Positions 7,397-13,642 are shown, counted from the stretch's first letter. The stretch: 13,996 nucleotides of DNA from JAAYTL01 sp031460505 (GCA_031460505.1 JAVKTT010000016.1:1-13996), one strand, 5' to 3'. Numbers and translations are program-made. The notes: generated from the letters alone by a model not told the origin.

Positions 7397-7615
7397 TTAA
7401 TATGCAGTAAAACTTGGCACAGACGGTTCCATTGTATTGAACTTAGTCCTATATGAATCATAATCTTCATGTTTCTCAACCATGCCTTTGATTGGTTTAC
7501 ATATATTATGTACTACTTGCCCTCCATACCATTTATTTCTATCAAAGTCGATATTAAAGGCACAACCATAAACTACTTCTCTGTTTTTAATATCTTTTAC
7601 TTGTAATTTAGCCAT
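7397..7615 (-). CDS. Small hypothetical protein, 72 aa
   Basis: Reads MAKLQVKDIKNREVVYGCAF, NIDFDRNKWYGGQVVHNICK, then PIKGMVEKHEDYDSYRTKFN and ends MEPSVPSFTAY. It is soluble, mixed charge, with Cys18 and Cys39 and an aromatic-rich tail. A purine-rich GGAAGATAGAAG sequence directly precedes the ATG and can serve as ribosome binding site. It lies about 80 bases upstream of the copy B promoter block, in the same orientation, so it may be co-transcribed or independent. No family recognised. It is judged real from its balanced composition and start context. Confidence 0.6.
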   Translation of the reverse strand: MAKLQVKDIKNREVVYGCAFNIDFDRNKWYGGQVVHNICKPIKGMVEKHEDYDSYRTKFNTMEPSVPSFTAY

Positions 7616-7666
7616 CTTCTATCTTCCAATAAAACGATGGTTTCTTACCATCTTACTAAATTTGGA

Positions 7667-7759
7667 TTAGGTCCCTGCTTTATGATATCTTACCAAATTC
7701 AGCCAGGAGCGCCTTTCCGCTTCGCGTTGTTCACTTATCTCTTTTGTTAATTTTCTCAT
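7667..7759 (-). CDS. Possible 30-aa peptide
   Basis: A short minus-strand frame: MRKLTKEISEQREAERRSWL then NLVRYHKAGT. It is strongly basic and helical, with GAAGAG just before the ATG. It precedes the 72-aa gene by about 50 bases and diverges from the cold-shock promoter. At this length chance cannot be excluded; it could also be a leader or the relic of a larger gene. Confidence 0.3.
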   Translation of the reverse strand: MRKLTKEISEQREAERRSWLNLVRYHKAGT

Positions 7760-7787
7760 ATCATCTCTTCTTTTCCATTATTTTTTC

Positions 7788-7816
7788 TTGACTTATTTCA
7801 AACATTGTGTTATACT
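7788..7816 (+). promoter_or_regulatory. Housekeeping promoter of the cold-shock gene
   Basis: TTGACT at 7788-7793 and TATACT at 7811-7816 are separated by 17 bases, near consensus for the vegetative sigma factor. The predicted start of transcription near 7823 gives an untranslated leader of about 125 bases. Confidence 0.8.
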
Positions 7817-7845
7817 AAACTAGTATTTTAAATAAGGTCTTGATT

Positions 7846-7897
7846 TCGCATGTATATGTAAGTCATTATTCTATTGATGATTTACATATATATGCGA
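7846..7897 (+). promoter_or_regulatory. Long leader hairpin of the cold-shock mRNA
   Basis: Bases 7846-7868 pair with 7875-7897 over 23 consecutive positions, with three G-U pairs and no mismatch, closing a six-base loop TTCTAT. The outer stem begins TCGCATGT and ends with ATATGCGA. It lies inside the leader, 35 bases before the Shine-Dalgarno sequence. Long structured leaders control cspA-type mRNAs in response to temperature in other bacteria; a similar role here is inferred. The stem is followed by TTTTTAG, so attenuation is another possibility. Confidence 0.7.
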
Positions 7898-7947
7898 TTT
7901 TTAGTTTTAGTAAAAATATAATATTATTATTTAAGGAGGTATCTTTC

Positions 7948-8148
7948 ATGACTAAAGGTACAGTAAAATGGTTTAATCCACAAAAAGGTTTTGGTTTTAT
8001 CTGCGACGAGCAGGGCAACGATATATTCGTTCACTTTTCCGGTCTCGCAATGGACGGTTTTAAAACCTTAGATGAGGGACAGTCTGTAACATTTGATGTA
8101 ACAGAAGGTAATCGTGGATTACAGGCCGTCAATGTTTATACTGTATAA
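7948..8148 (+). CDS. csp: Cold-shock protein (CspA family)
   Basis: A 66-aa single cold-shock domain that binds single-stranded RNA/DNA and acts as an RNA chaperone in the cytoplasm. It starts MTKGTVKWFNPQKGFGFICD. RNP1 is KGFGFI (13-18) and RNP2 is DIFVHF (25-30), both intact with the aromatic residues needed for base stacking. The tail GLQAVNVYTV is a normal family ending. The start at 7948 is set by an ideal AAGGAGGT at 7933-7940, seven bases upstream; the frame stays open upstream only by chance through the leader. It is a single-gene transcript with its own promoter, structured leader and terminator. The specific paralogue name cannot be decided. Confidence 0.96.
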   Translation: MTKGTVKWFNPQKGFGFICDEQGNDIFVHFSGLAMDGFKTLDEGQSVTFDVTEGNRGLQAVNVYTV

Positions 8149-8158
8149 ACTACGTGAT

Positions 8159-8188
8159 AAAAAGACTGCTAATAAGTGGTCTTTTTTT
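8159..8188 (+). terminator. Terminator of the cold-shock gene
   Basis: AAAAAGACTGC pairs with GTGGTCTTTTT over 11 bases (two G-U pairs), loop TAATAA, and the T-run continues to seven. It starts 10 bases after the stop codon. Confidence 0.9.
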
Positions 8189-8282
8189 ATTTATGTCTTC
8201 TACCTCCATAATATATAAATATCAGTTTATTCCACTAAACTTTGGGCCTATGTGCCCAAACATCGTCCATAGTGAACCCATA

Positions 8283-8644
8283 TCAACCCAAGATATCTTT
8301 CATTTCAATGCAAACATGACCATTAAATAAGACAGTTTGTAATGCACATTCAGCATCAGCCACACATCCTTCCGTAAAATCATCTAAGTCACTATAATTA
8401 TACCATCTATTTCCTTGCACCCTTGGATTTTAAAATCCAAATTGTACCTTGGTGTAAAGAACGTATCCAATACCCTACATTCATTGCAGCTTCTTTTCAT
8501 ACATGCATCTGACTTGAGAGGTGTAAAGATAAATTCAATTCGTTTATTCATATCTTCGAGTGAACTTAAATAATATGAATCATATAATCTTTTAACAATA
8601 TAAACATATCTTATTTTATATCCTTCTTCTTTCATCTCAACCAT
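8283..8644 (-). pseudogene. Frameshifted Cys-containing hypothetical gene
   Basis: The first frame runs from ATG 8644: MVEMKEEGYKIRYVYIVKRL, then YLSSLEDMNKRIEFIFTPLK and CMKRSCNECRVLDTFFTPRY, and stops at 8384. In another frame the same region continues as a sensible protein: NRWYNYSDLDDFTEGCVADA then ECALQTVLFNGHVCIEMKDI, ending LG at TGA 8283. The switch lies near 8415-8425. Joined, this is about 120 residues with several Cys. Either one indel has broken the gene or the sequence holds an error. The family is not recognised and the ribosome binding site is weak. It lies 18 bases downstream of the copy C remnant. Confidence 0.5.
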
Positions 8645-8661
8645 ATCAGCCCAGGTAATTC

Positions 8662-9504
8662 TTAGTCAATACCCATAAGCCTCTCTATGTAGTATTTAGT
8701 ATTGATAATAAGCCACAATTGGGTGATGAATCTCATAATAGTCCAAATTGATAAACCTTGGAGATTATATTCTGCTACTAACTCTGCTCGTGCATCAAAG
8801 CTTCTTGCATCTTAAAACCATACGACATGTAAAATCCCATCGATATCCATATAATAGAAGTAAGATGACTGTGCGCTTCATTAAATTGTATTGGTATATT
8901 ATTTTCCGCTGCAATTTGTACCGCTCTATCATTAGATATTATTATAGCTTCTGTGGCACCGAGGACATATGGAAGTGTCCAATCATAGCCTAGAGCAGTA
9001 ACTCCAAGATTTTTTTTTTCAGGGGGAATAATACTAACCACATAATCTATCAATTCTCGTAAGATATTAACCGGAAAAATTGCGTTTGGATAGCTGTAAG
9101 ACCTTGCCCAGTCATAAGAGGAAAATATGATTCCATCTACAAATTCATATAATCTTGAATAGTCTAATTTTTCAAAAGCGACGCTGGGGGTATCTACATT
9201 CGTAGCTGGTGTTATGGTAATTAGTACCTTATAACCCTCTGAATGAAATATCGCAGAGGCTCTTTTCAAATATTCTGCAATGCTATTTATATTGTCATTG
9301 GTTACGTTTTCGGCATATATATTTATACCATAAAAACCTTTTGTTTTTAGTATGTAAAGAGCATTTTTAATAAAACGATCCTGCACAGAAGGATTATTTA
9401 AAATATTATAGGTTACTTCACGTCTAATGATTCCCTCTTCAGTCATAGTAGAAATAAACATCATGGGCGCAGCACCATATGTTTTAGCTAGCTGGATAAT
9501 TTCA
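8662..9504 (-). pseudogene. LysM-GH18 copy C, truncated and frameshifted
   Basis: A clear GH18-half relative of copy A: PMMFISTMTEEGIIRREVTY, YGINIYAENVTNDN, SSYDWARSYSYPNAIFPVN. Both LysM modules and the first ~150 codons are absent; similarity to copies A and B stops near 9504. One base is missing near 8875 (GTGCGCTTC where copy B has GTGCTGCTTC), moving the reading frame. A TAA stands where copies A and B have a Lys codon before DARSF. The true C terminus can still be read in the original frame (NLQGLSIWTIMRFITQLWLI, ending at TAA 8662). It is a dead gene, and a closer relative of copy A than of copy B. Confidence 0.9.
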
Positions 9505-9515
9505 TACGTTTAGAA

Positions 9516-9532
9516 ATGCTATACCTGTTCAT
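9516..9532 (-). promoter_or_regulatory. Remnant of the LysM-GH18 upstream block
   Basis: On the minus strand ATGAAC, five bases, TAGCAT precede the broken copy C. The same two words flank nine bases before copies A and B. This suggests that an internal deletion joined the promoter region to the middle of the GH18 domain. Confidence 0.35.
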
Positions 9533-9584
9533 AATATCTTTAAACTTAACTATAATCAAATCATTAATTAAATAGTTTCACAAA

Positions 9585-9612
9585 CTGACACCATTATACA
9601 TTATACTATAAT
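9585..9612 (+). promoter_or_regulatory. Promoter of the S51 peptidase gene
   Basis: CTGACA at 9585-9590 and TATAAT at 9607-9612 with a 16-base spacer. Transcription would begin about 25 bases before the gene's start codon. Confidence 0.65.
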
Positions 9613-9644
9613 CAGCACAGCAACTAAAGGAGATTAAAGAAGCT

Positions 9645-10259
9645 ATGAAAAAACTATTTTTGGTTTCATCTTTTAAGGATGTAGTTAACATATTTACAGA
9701 TTTTGAAAAAGACTTGAGCGGCAAAACTGTAACCTTTATCCCTACCGCAAGTAAAGTGGAAAAGGTTATTTTTTATGTAAATGCGGGTAGAAAAGCACTC
9801 GAAAAAATCGGTTTAACCGTTGACGAACTAGAAATATCAACTGCTACAACTGATGAAATAAGTTCTAAAATAAAAAACAATGATTTTATTTATGTAACGG
9901 GTGGAAACACATTCTATTTATTACAGGAATTGAAAAGAACAGGTGCAGATAAATTAATTATTGATGAAGTCAACTCTGGTAAACTTTATATCGGTGAATC
10001 TGCCGGAGCAATGGTTGTATCAGCGAATGTTGAATATGCAAAGGGAATGGATAGTATTAAAAAAGCACCGGACTTAGAGAGTTTCGATGCTTTAGGTCTT
10101 GTAGAGTTTTATGCTGTACCACACTATAACAATCCCCCTTTCAAGAAAGCTGCACAAAAAATTATTGATACTTATTCTTCTACATTAAAATTAACCCCAA
10201 TTAGTAATAGTCAAGCAATATTGGTCAACAATAATGAAATAAAAGTAGAAGGCATCTAA
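9645..10259 (+). CDS. Peptidase S51-like (dipeptidase E family)
   Basis: A 204-aa cytoplasmic protein of the class I glutamine-amidotransferase-like fold, peptidase S51 branch; characterised members cleave Asp-X dipeptides. The N-terminal strand is MKKLFLVSSFKD. VTGGNTFYLLQEL (84-96) is the family's GGN segment. The nucleophile elbow GESAGA places Ser119 in the catalytic position, and VPHY places His160. The length is slightly short of PepE (~229 aa) but ends normally (SNSQAILVNNNEIKVEGI). AAAGGAG lies upstream of the ATG at a rather long distance of about 12 bases. It is the only gene in its transcript, with a promoter before it and a hairpin after it. The exact substrate is unknown. Confidence 0.87.
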   Translation: MKKLFLVSSFKDVVNIFTDFEKDLSGKTVTFIPTASKVEKVIFYVNAGRKALEKIGLTVDELEISTATTDEISSKIKNNDFIYVTGGNTFYLLQELKRTGADKLIIDEVNSGKLYIGESAGAMVVSANVEYAKGMDSIKKAPDLESFDALGLVEFYAVPHYNNPPFKKAAQKIIDTYSSTLKLTPISNSQAILVNNNEIKVEGI

Positions 10260-10330
10260 GGTCAAAATAAAGCGCATACTAAAATTACAGAATCGCTGCA
10301 AAAGAGGAAAAAGAATAAAAATTTTATAAA

Positions 10331-10372
10331 GGAACAGTGGTTTTGAGAAATATTGCCCAAAGCCTCTGTTCT
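10331..10372 (+). terminator. Terminator after the S51 peptidase
   Basis: GGAACAG-T-GGTTTTG pairs with CAAAGCC-T-CTGTTCT, giving about 14 pairs with one internal mismatch and a 12-base loop. It is followed by CTTTATT, a weak T-run. It lies about 70 bases past the stop codon and may also end transcription from the opposite side. Confidence 0.55.
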
Positions 10373-10374
10373 CT

Positions 10375-10434
10375 TTATTGGCAGAATAACAGATATCTTG
10401 TCACATAAATATATTTATACTTCCTCCATCTCAT
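10375..10434 (-). pseudogene. Orphan ribosome binding site and 19-codon ORF
   Basis: AAAGGAG nine bases before an ATG opens a frame reading MRWRKYKYIYVTRYLLFCQ, then TAA. The translation start is strong but the product is very short and ends at the edge of a terminator hairpin. It is probably the surviving beginning of a deleted gene. Confidence 0.25.
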
Positions 10435-10509
10435 ATTTACATTCTCCTTTCCATCATTGAATCTTGTTTTTATAGTAATAAAATACCAACGGAATCCAGT
10501 GGTAATCTA

Positions 10510-10683
10510 TCAATTCTTTCTTAACTTGTTAAACAGTTGCCAAAAGTTTCTGTTGCAGTTTACTTTGCTTCTTAGTGAATAATATTCTTGTATGCAATTC
10601 CCCTTAATGTCATATGCCTCATCAGATATATAGATAGTTGTATCACCATATTCTTTTAACGCATTCGATACAAACCAAGCTGC
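10510..10683 (-). pseudogene. C-terminal fragment of an unidentified gene
   Basis: This minus-strand frame reads AAWFVSNALKEYGDTTIYIS, then DEAYDIKGNCIQEYYSLRSK and VNCNRNFWQLFNKLRKN before TGA at 10510. Its composition is that of a real protein (balanced charges, aromatic residues), but it has no start and begins where the HAD pseudogene frames end. It may be the tail of the same protein after another frameshift, or of a different gene joined by deletion. Family not recognised. Confidence 0.4.
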
Positions 10684-11073
10684 CGAGCAGGAAAATCTGT
10701 AAGTAAATCCTCTTCAATAATTAAAAATGACTCTACTGACTCGCTCCTCCAATTGTCTCCATGATTTAATCTCTTTACCACGATATCTACTTGGCAATAT
10801 CGGAGTTCTTGAGATAAATATGATCTCAGATTTCTTTAGCTTTTCTTCTAACCTGTTGAAATCTTCCACGTGTTGACTATGTAGACCATAATCTCTATCA
10901 AACCAGCCCATTCGCCAGGTTGAAGATAGGACAATCTTTGCCCCTGTTGCATCAATAATTTTCTTTAGCAGTTTAATCCTGTTATCATTTACAAAATAAA
11001 TTCCGCCAATTTTATCTCGACATCCGTTTTTTATACACATAAATATCTAAAAATATTACTATAATAAAATCAT
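10684..11073 (-). pseudogene. HAD-fold protein (SAK HAD-like), broken
   Basis: The central part reads NRIKLLKKIIDATGAKIVLS then STWRMGWFDRDYG, which is motif II of the small HAD-fold family seen in Swiss-Army-Knife RNA-repair proteins and as stand-alone proteins. Motif I is found in another frame just upstream as VIFLDIYVYKKR, where FLDIDGVL would be expected, so the second catalytic Asp is lost and the frame shifts. Near 10725 a further shift moves coding to ESFLIIEEDLLTDFPARQLG, the place of the VILDDD-type motif. At least two breaks make this a pseudogene. The possible original ATG at 11073 has AAAGG upstream. Family assignment rests on motif II and neighbouring residues. Confidence 0.65.
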
Positions 11074-11108
11074 TCCTTTATTGAATGTCCTGTTTGTTGT
11101 ATTAGTTC

Positions 11109-11255
11109 TCAAAACAATTCATTATGAGATGAATCAGAGTCATCATCTGTTATTTCAACTTCGCCATACCTATCCTTCATTGCGTTTGCCATTACAATTG
11201 CCTCTTCCTCTGAAAACCCCAAATCTACCCATGCTTGCACATCTTCGTTTAACAT
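11109..11255 (-). CDS. Small acidic protein, 48 aa
   Basis: Reads MLNEDVQAWVDLGFSEEEAI, VMANAMKDRYGEVEITDDDS, then DSSHNELF. The first part looks like a short three-helix, UBA-like segment (WVDLGFSEEEAI); the tail is acidic and probably unstructured. TTGGAGGAAGAAACG gives a strong ribosome binding site before the ATG. It begins 28 bases after the stop of the 78-aa membrane protein gene in the same direction, so the two probably form an operon. No family is known to me. The short length lowers certainty, but the start context and composition are good. Confidence 0.6.
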   Translation of the reverse strand: MLNEDVQAWVDLGFSEEEAIVMANAMKDRYGEVEITDDDSDSSHNELF

Positions 11256-11283
11256 CGTTTCTTCCTCCAATACAACAGCTAGA

Positions 11284-11520
11284 TTATTTGCGACTCACAA
11301 TCATCGCAGCGATATACCCCAAACCAAAAATCACACCAGCAACCAACCATGATAATGCACATTTGATTATTGTCATCATCGTAAGTGCGGACGTTAACGC
11401 TCCAGCCTTTGATGCCGATACACAAACCATAATAGGCTTAATGAATAAACTCCAATATCCAATATAAGCAGCCAAGATTATCCCGATAAAAAAAATCACA
11501 ATAGACAAATAACCTCGCAT
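11284..11520 (-). CDS. Small hydrophobic membrane protein, 78 aa
   Basis: Reads MRGYLSIVIFFIGIILAAYI, GYWSLFIKPIMVCVSASKAG, then ALTSALTMMTIIKCALSWLV and ends GLGYIAAMIVSRK. There are two clear membrane helices (about 4-27 and 52-74) with a less hydrophobic Ala/Ser/Thr linker that may form a third, re-entrant segment. AAGGAGG seven bases before the ATG is ideal, and TATAAT at 11545-11550 on the minus strand may be its -10. It heads a probable operon with the 48-aa acidic protein. Small membrane proteins of this size occur on phages and conjugative elements, but I cannot assign a family. Holin, immunity or accessory roles are all possible. Confidence 0.65.
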   Translation of the reverse strand: MRGYLSIVIFFIGIILAAYIGYWSLFIKPIMVCVSASKAGALTSALTMMTIIKCALSWLVAGVIFGLGYIAAMIVSRK

Positions 11521-11706
11521 AAATTCACCTCCTTATTAACCCTTATTATATATTATTCACATTATTCCCAAATGTAACATTATTATCATTCAGTTTCGTT
11601 TTTGCCCTTACCTTTTTTAATAGAGCACGATTCGTTATTCAACTATCCATTTTCTGGCTTTATATCCTTTCCTAAGCTTTTTCCAATGACTCTATCTCAT
11701 CAATTG

Positions 11707-11829
11707 CTATGACTTGCCTCCAGAAAGGAAAGCTGTAACCCACTCAGCAACTTGTTTATCAGAAAGCCCACTTTCTATCGATTTCTGTGTATCTGCTCAT
11801 GGCCTTCTCAGTTAGAGTACAATATTAAT
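11707..11829 (-). pseudogene. Decayed small ORF
   Basis: AAAGGAGG at 11833-11840 on the minus strand precedes a region without an intact start. One frame reads CTLTEKAMSRYTEID; after a frame change, QKSIESGLSDKQVAEWVTAF and LSGGKS follow to TAG 11707. The pieces look like one small soluble protein of about 40 residues hit by an indel. The segment SGLSDKQVAEWV loosely recalls DLGFSEEEA of the 48-aa protein, but too little remains to call them related. Confidence 0.35.
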
Positions 11830-11890
11830 ATCCTCCTTTAAATAGTTCTTTTATCTGTAAAATATCAGTTTTCCAGACTAAATTACTTCA

Positions 11891-11931
11891 AAAAAACTAC
11901 TAACTAAGTTACATATAGTTAGTAGTTTTTT
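11891..11931. terminator. Bidirectional terminator with 16-bp perfect stem
   Basis: AAAAAACTACTAACTA (11891-11906) is the exact reverse complement of 11916-11931, with a nine-base loop. Both strands carry a six-T run at the 3' side. It lies 39 bases after the stop of the anti-sigma gene and would end that operon. Confidence 0.85.
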
Positions 11932-11969
11932 AGCTCATTTATATTATTGGCTACACATAATGATCATGA

Positions 11970-12416
11970 TCATTTAAACAATTTAGAATTTAGCATGCGC
12001 CTTTTTATAGACAGAACCCCTAGAACAAGTCCTGACAAAAATGCAGCCAATCCAAACAGGTAGGTTAGCGGAATCAAAGCAAACGGTTCCACTAGAAATC
12101 CTTCTGCAGTTACATAACTGCCGATTCTATTATATGCCACCACGCACCCCACACTGGCAATAATAGAAAAAAGTAATGTGCCTGTAAAAAATGATGACAG
12201 TCTATCCTGTTTCCATTTCTTTGCAATATTATTCATAATTTTTACATCCTCCGTATTTTTAACAGCTTTTATCTCAATGTCAATCTGCTTCAGTTCGTTA
12301 CGGCACATTTCACACGTTGATAAATGATCTTCAATTAATTTTCGGCTGTCTTCACTGCATACATTATCGTAATACAACGGGAGCAGGTCCTTTATTATTT
12401 CACAGGTTATTCGCAT
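11970..12416 (-). CDS. Membrane anti-sigma factor (zf-HC2)
   Basis: A 148-aa protein expected to hold the neighbouring ECF sigma factor inactive at the membrane until a signal releases it. The N-terminal cytoplasmic part MRITCEIIKDLLPLYYDNVC is the usual start of zf-HC2 (putative zinc-finger) anti-sigma domains. The zinc motif H-x3-C-x2-C is H31, C35, C38 (DHLSTCEMC), with C5 or C20 as a possible fourth ligand. Two membrane helices follow: about 76-97 (FFTGTLLFSIIASVGCVVAY) and 113-136 (FALIPLTYLFGLAAFLSGLV). Only about 15 residues lie between the helices outside, so the sensor part is small. Its start overlaps the sigma stop by 10 bases, indicating translational coupling. Confidence 0.85.
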   Translation of the reverse strand: MRITCEIIKDLLPLYYDNVCSEDSRKLIEDHLSTCEMCRNELKQIDIEIKAVKNTEDVKIMNNIAKKWKQDRLSSFFTGTLLFSIIASVGCVVAYNRIGSYVTAEGFLVEPFALIPLTYLFGLAAFLSGLVLGVLSIKRRMLNSKLFK

Positions 12417-12889
12417 TCTATTTTCTCCTTTAATTTCATTTTAGCTCGATGGTAAGTGACTCTCGCCCAACTTTCTGTTTTTTCAAATAGGCTCCCTATC
12501 TGTGAAAAGGATAAATCTCCAAACACCCGCAGCATAAAAACCTCCTTATAGGGTTCGCCTAAGTTATGAAGCTCTTTGTGAATTTTAAATACAGATTCTT
12601 TTGTTAACAAGCTCTGCTCAATCGTTGAATCAGCAAGAATATCTTCCGCCTCAGTTAAGTCCTCATAATACTTCTCTCTCTTTTTGTATGTGAAAAATGT
12701 ATTTTTTGCAATTTGGCATAACCACACATAGAGCTTGCACTTTCCATCAAATTTATCTATATTTTTTAAAGCCTTAAAAAATGTCTCTTGTGTTATTTCT
12801 TCCGCAATCATTTCATCTCTGCTTATTGACAAAACATATTTATAGACATCCTTGAAGTAAAGACTGTATATTTCATTGAAGTCCGCCAC
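12407..12889 (-). CDS. ECF RNA polymerase sigma factor
   Basis: A 160-aa group 4 (extracytoplasmic function) sigma factor. Region 2 spans about residues 5-70: YFKDVYKYVLSISRDEMIAE, EITQETFFKALKNIDKF (core binding and -10 recognition), LYVWLCQIAKNTFFTYKKRE. Region 4 spans about 100-157 with LGEPYKEVFMLRVFGDLSFS and SLFEKTESWARVTYHRAKMK, the -35-binding helix-turn-helix. Length is typical. The start is GTG at 12889 with AGGTG upstream; no better start was seen. The anti-sigma gene follows with an overlap of 10 bases. Its regulon and signal cannot be told from the sequence; envelope stress is the common theme. Confidence 0.9.
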   Translation of the reverse strand: MADFNEIYSLYFKDVYKYVLSISRDEMIAEEITQETFFKALKNIDKFDGKCKLYVWLCQIAKNTFFTYKKREKYYEDLTEAEDILADSTIEQSLLTKESVFKIHKELHNLGEPYKEVFMLRVFGDLSFSQIGSLFEKTESWARVTYHRAKMKLKEKIECE

Positions 12890-12917
12890 TTTTTCACCTC
12901 GCTTTCATACATAAGAC

Positions 12918-12940
12918 TACGGGGGATCGAATTCGTTACA
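12918..12940 (-). promoter_or_regulatory. Possible ECF-type promoter elements
   Basis: On the minus strand TGTAAC (12935-12940) and CGTA (12918-12921) precede the sigma gene. These words resemble ECF -35 and -10 elements, which would suggest autoregulation. However, they are only 13 bases apart, where 16-17 is usual, so the call is weak. Confidence 0.25.
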
Positions 12941-13090
12941 ATTATTTTTACTTTGACATAATTAAGGATAGCCCACTGCAAATTTTTCAATCTATCTATT
13001 TGTCATATCATTCACCTCGTGAAATTCCAACTTTTGTATATTATTTTTTGTTCTGCAGACACTACTAAAAAAGCGAAAGGAGTATCAATC

Positions 13091-13267
13091 TTGAATAGCA
13101 AAGATAAATCTTCCAACAAACAGGGCAGTGCTACAGACAATAATACCAGTAATAAAAATGTTACCCATACAGATCATCGTTCGAAAACCGCATCAAATAG
13201 CGATTATATTGATCCATTTTATACTCCTCCGGGTGAAGGCCCTAAACCTAGAATTACATCCAATTAG
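13091..13267 (+). CDS. Small low-complexity peptide, 58 aa
   Basis: Begins at TTG 13091, where AAAGGAG lies eight bases upstream. Reads MNSKDKSSNKQGSATDNNTS, NKNVTHTDHRSKTASNSDYI, then DPFYTPPGEGPKPRITSN. It is rich in Asn, Ser, Lys and Thr, with no hydrophobic core, and ends in a Pro/Gly-rich tail, so it is probably disordered. The frame extends upstream but without a better start. It is divergent from the ECF sigma gene and followed by a good terminator, supporting a real short transcript. No family recognised; a spore or stress-related small protein is only a guess. Confidence 0.5.
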   Translation: MNSKDKSSNKQGSATDNNTSNKNVTHTDHRSKTASNSDYIDPFYTPPGEGPKPRITSN

Positions 13268-13283
13268 GCATCATCTGGTAACG

Positions 13284-13307
13284 CAAGGGAGGTTTAAATC
13301 TCCCTTG
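13284..13307 (+). terminator. Terminator after the 58-aa peptide gene
   Basis: CAAGGGAG and CTCCCTTG form a perfect 8-bp stem around GTTTAAAT, followed by TTATTCTTT. It starts 16 bases after the stop codon. Confidence 0.75.
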
Positions 13308-13461
13308 TTATTCTTTGCATCATCTTAGCACCTGTTATGCATTCCTGGCAGATCTTACAGTGGGATCATTTGGCCTTATCATTCAGCTTCTTGTCGTGTA
13401 CCATAGTTAGGTTTCTTTCTTCTGTAAATACAAATTTTACTGACTAAATTATTGTATCAGT

Positions 13462-13642
13462 ACCGCCAGTAAAACCGGCGGTTTGACATACCCCCTATAA
13501 GGGGGTTACTCCGACCTACGTCTAAAGGCGCATAGAAGGGTTCGCCTTTTGTACCACATTCTCTTGCTGGCCCTTCCGGGCCTTTTTTCTATGCACCTTT
13601 ATCCATTATCCCCTTGGGATCTTCTGCCGCCCCTTCTGGGGC
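13462..13642. repeat. Cluster of six hairpins at the 3' flank of the IS200/IS605 gene
   Basis: Within 180 bases there are ACCGCC/GGCGGT (13462-13482), ACCCCC/GGGGGT (13490-13506), AAAGGCG/CGCCTTT (13524-13549), GGCCC/GGGCC followed by T6 (13569-13588), ATCCC/GGGAT (13608-13620) and GCCCC/GGGGC (13629-13642). IS200/IS605 elements are recognised through subterminal single-strand hairpins instead of inverted repeats, so at least one probably marks the right end of the element. Another works as a terminator. The base composition is much more GC-rich than the surroundings. The exact element boundary is not fixed here. Confidence 0.6.

Noticed and set aside
8748..8993. Plus-strand ORF across copy C
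   Set aside because: Antisense of the GH18 remnant; no start context.
11081..11467. 128-residue plus-strand ORF
   Set aside because: Lies opposite the 78-aa and 48-aa genes; Leu/Pro/His-rich composition and no proper start site suggest an antisense shadow.
12918..12940. Confident ECF autoregulatory promoter
   Set aside because: TGTAAC and CGTA are present but 13 bases apart instead of 16-17, so it is listed only as a weak possibility.
13128..13328. Second plus-strand frame overlapping the 58-aa peptide gene
   Set aside because: No ribosome binding site, and the frame runs through the terminator hairpin.
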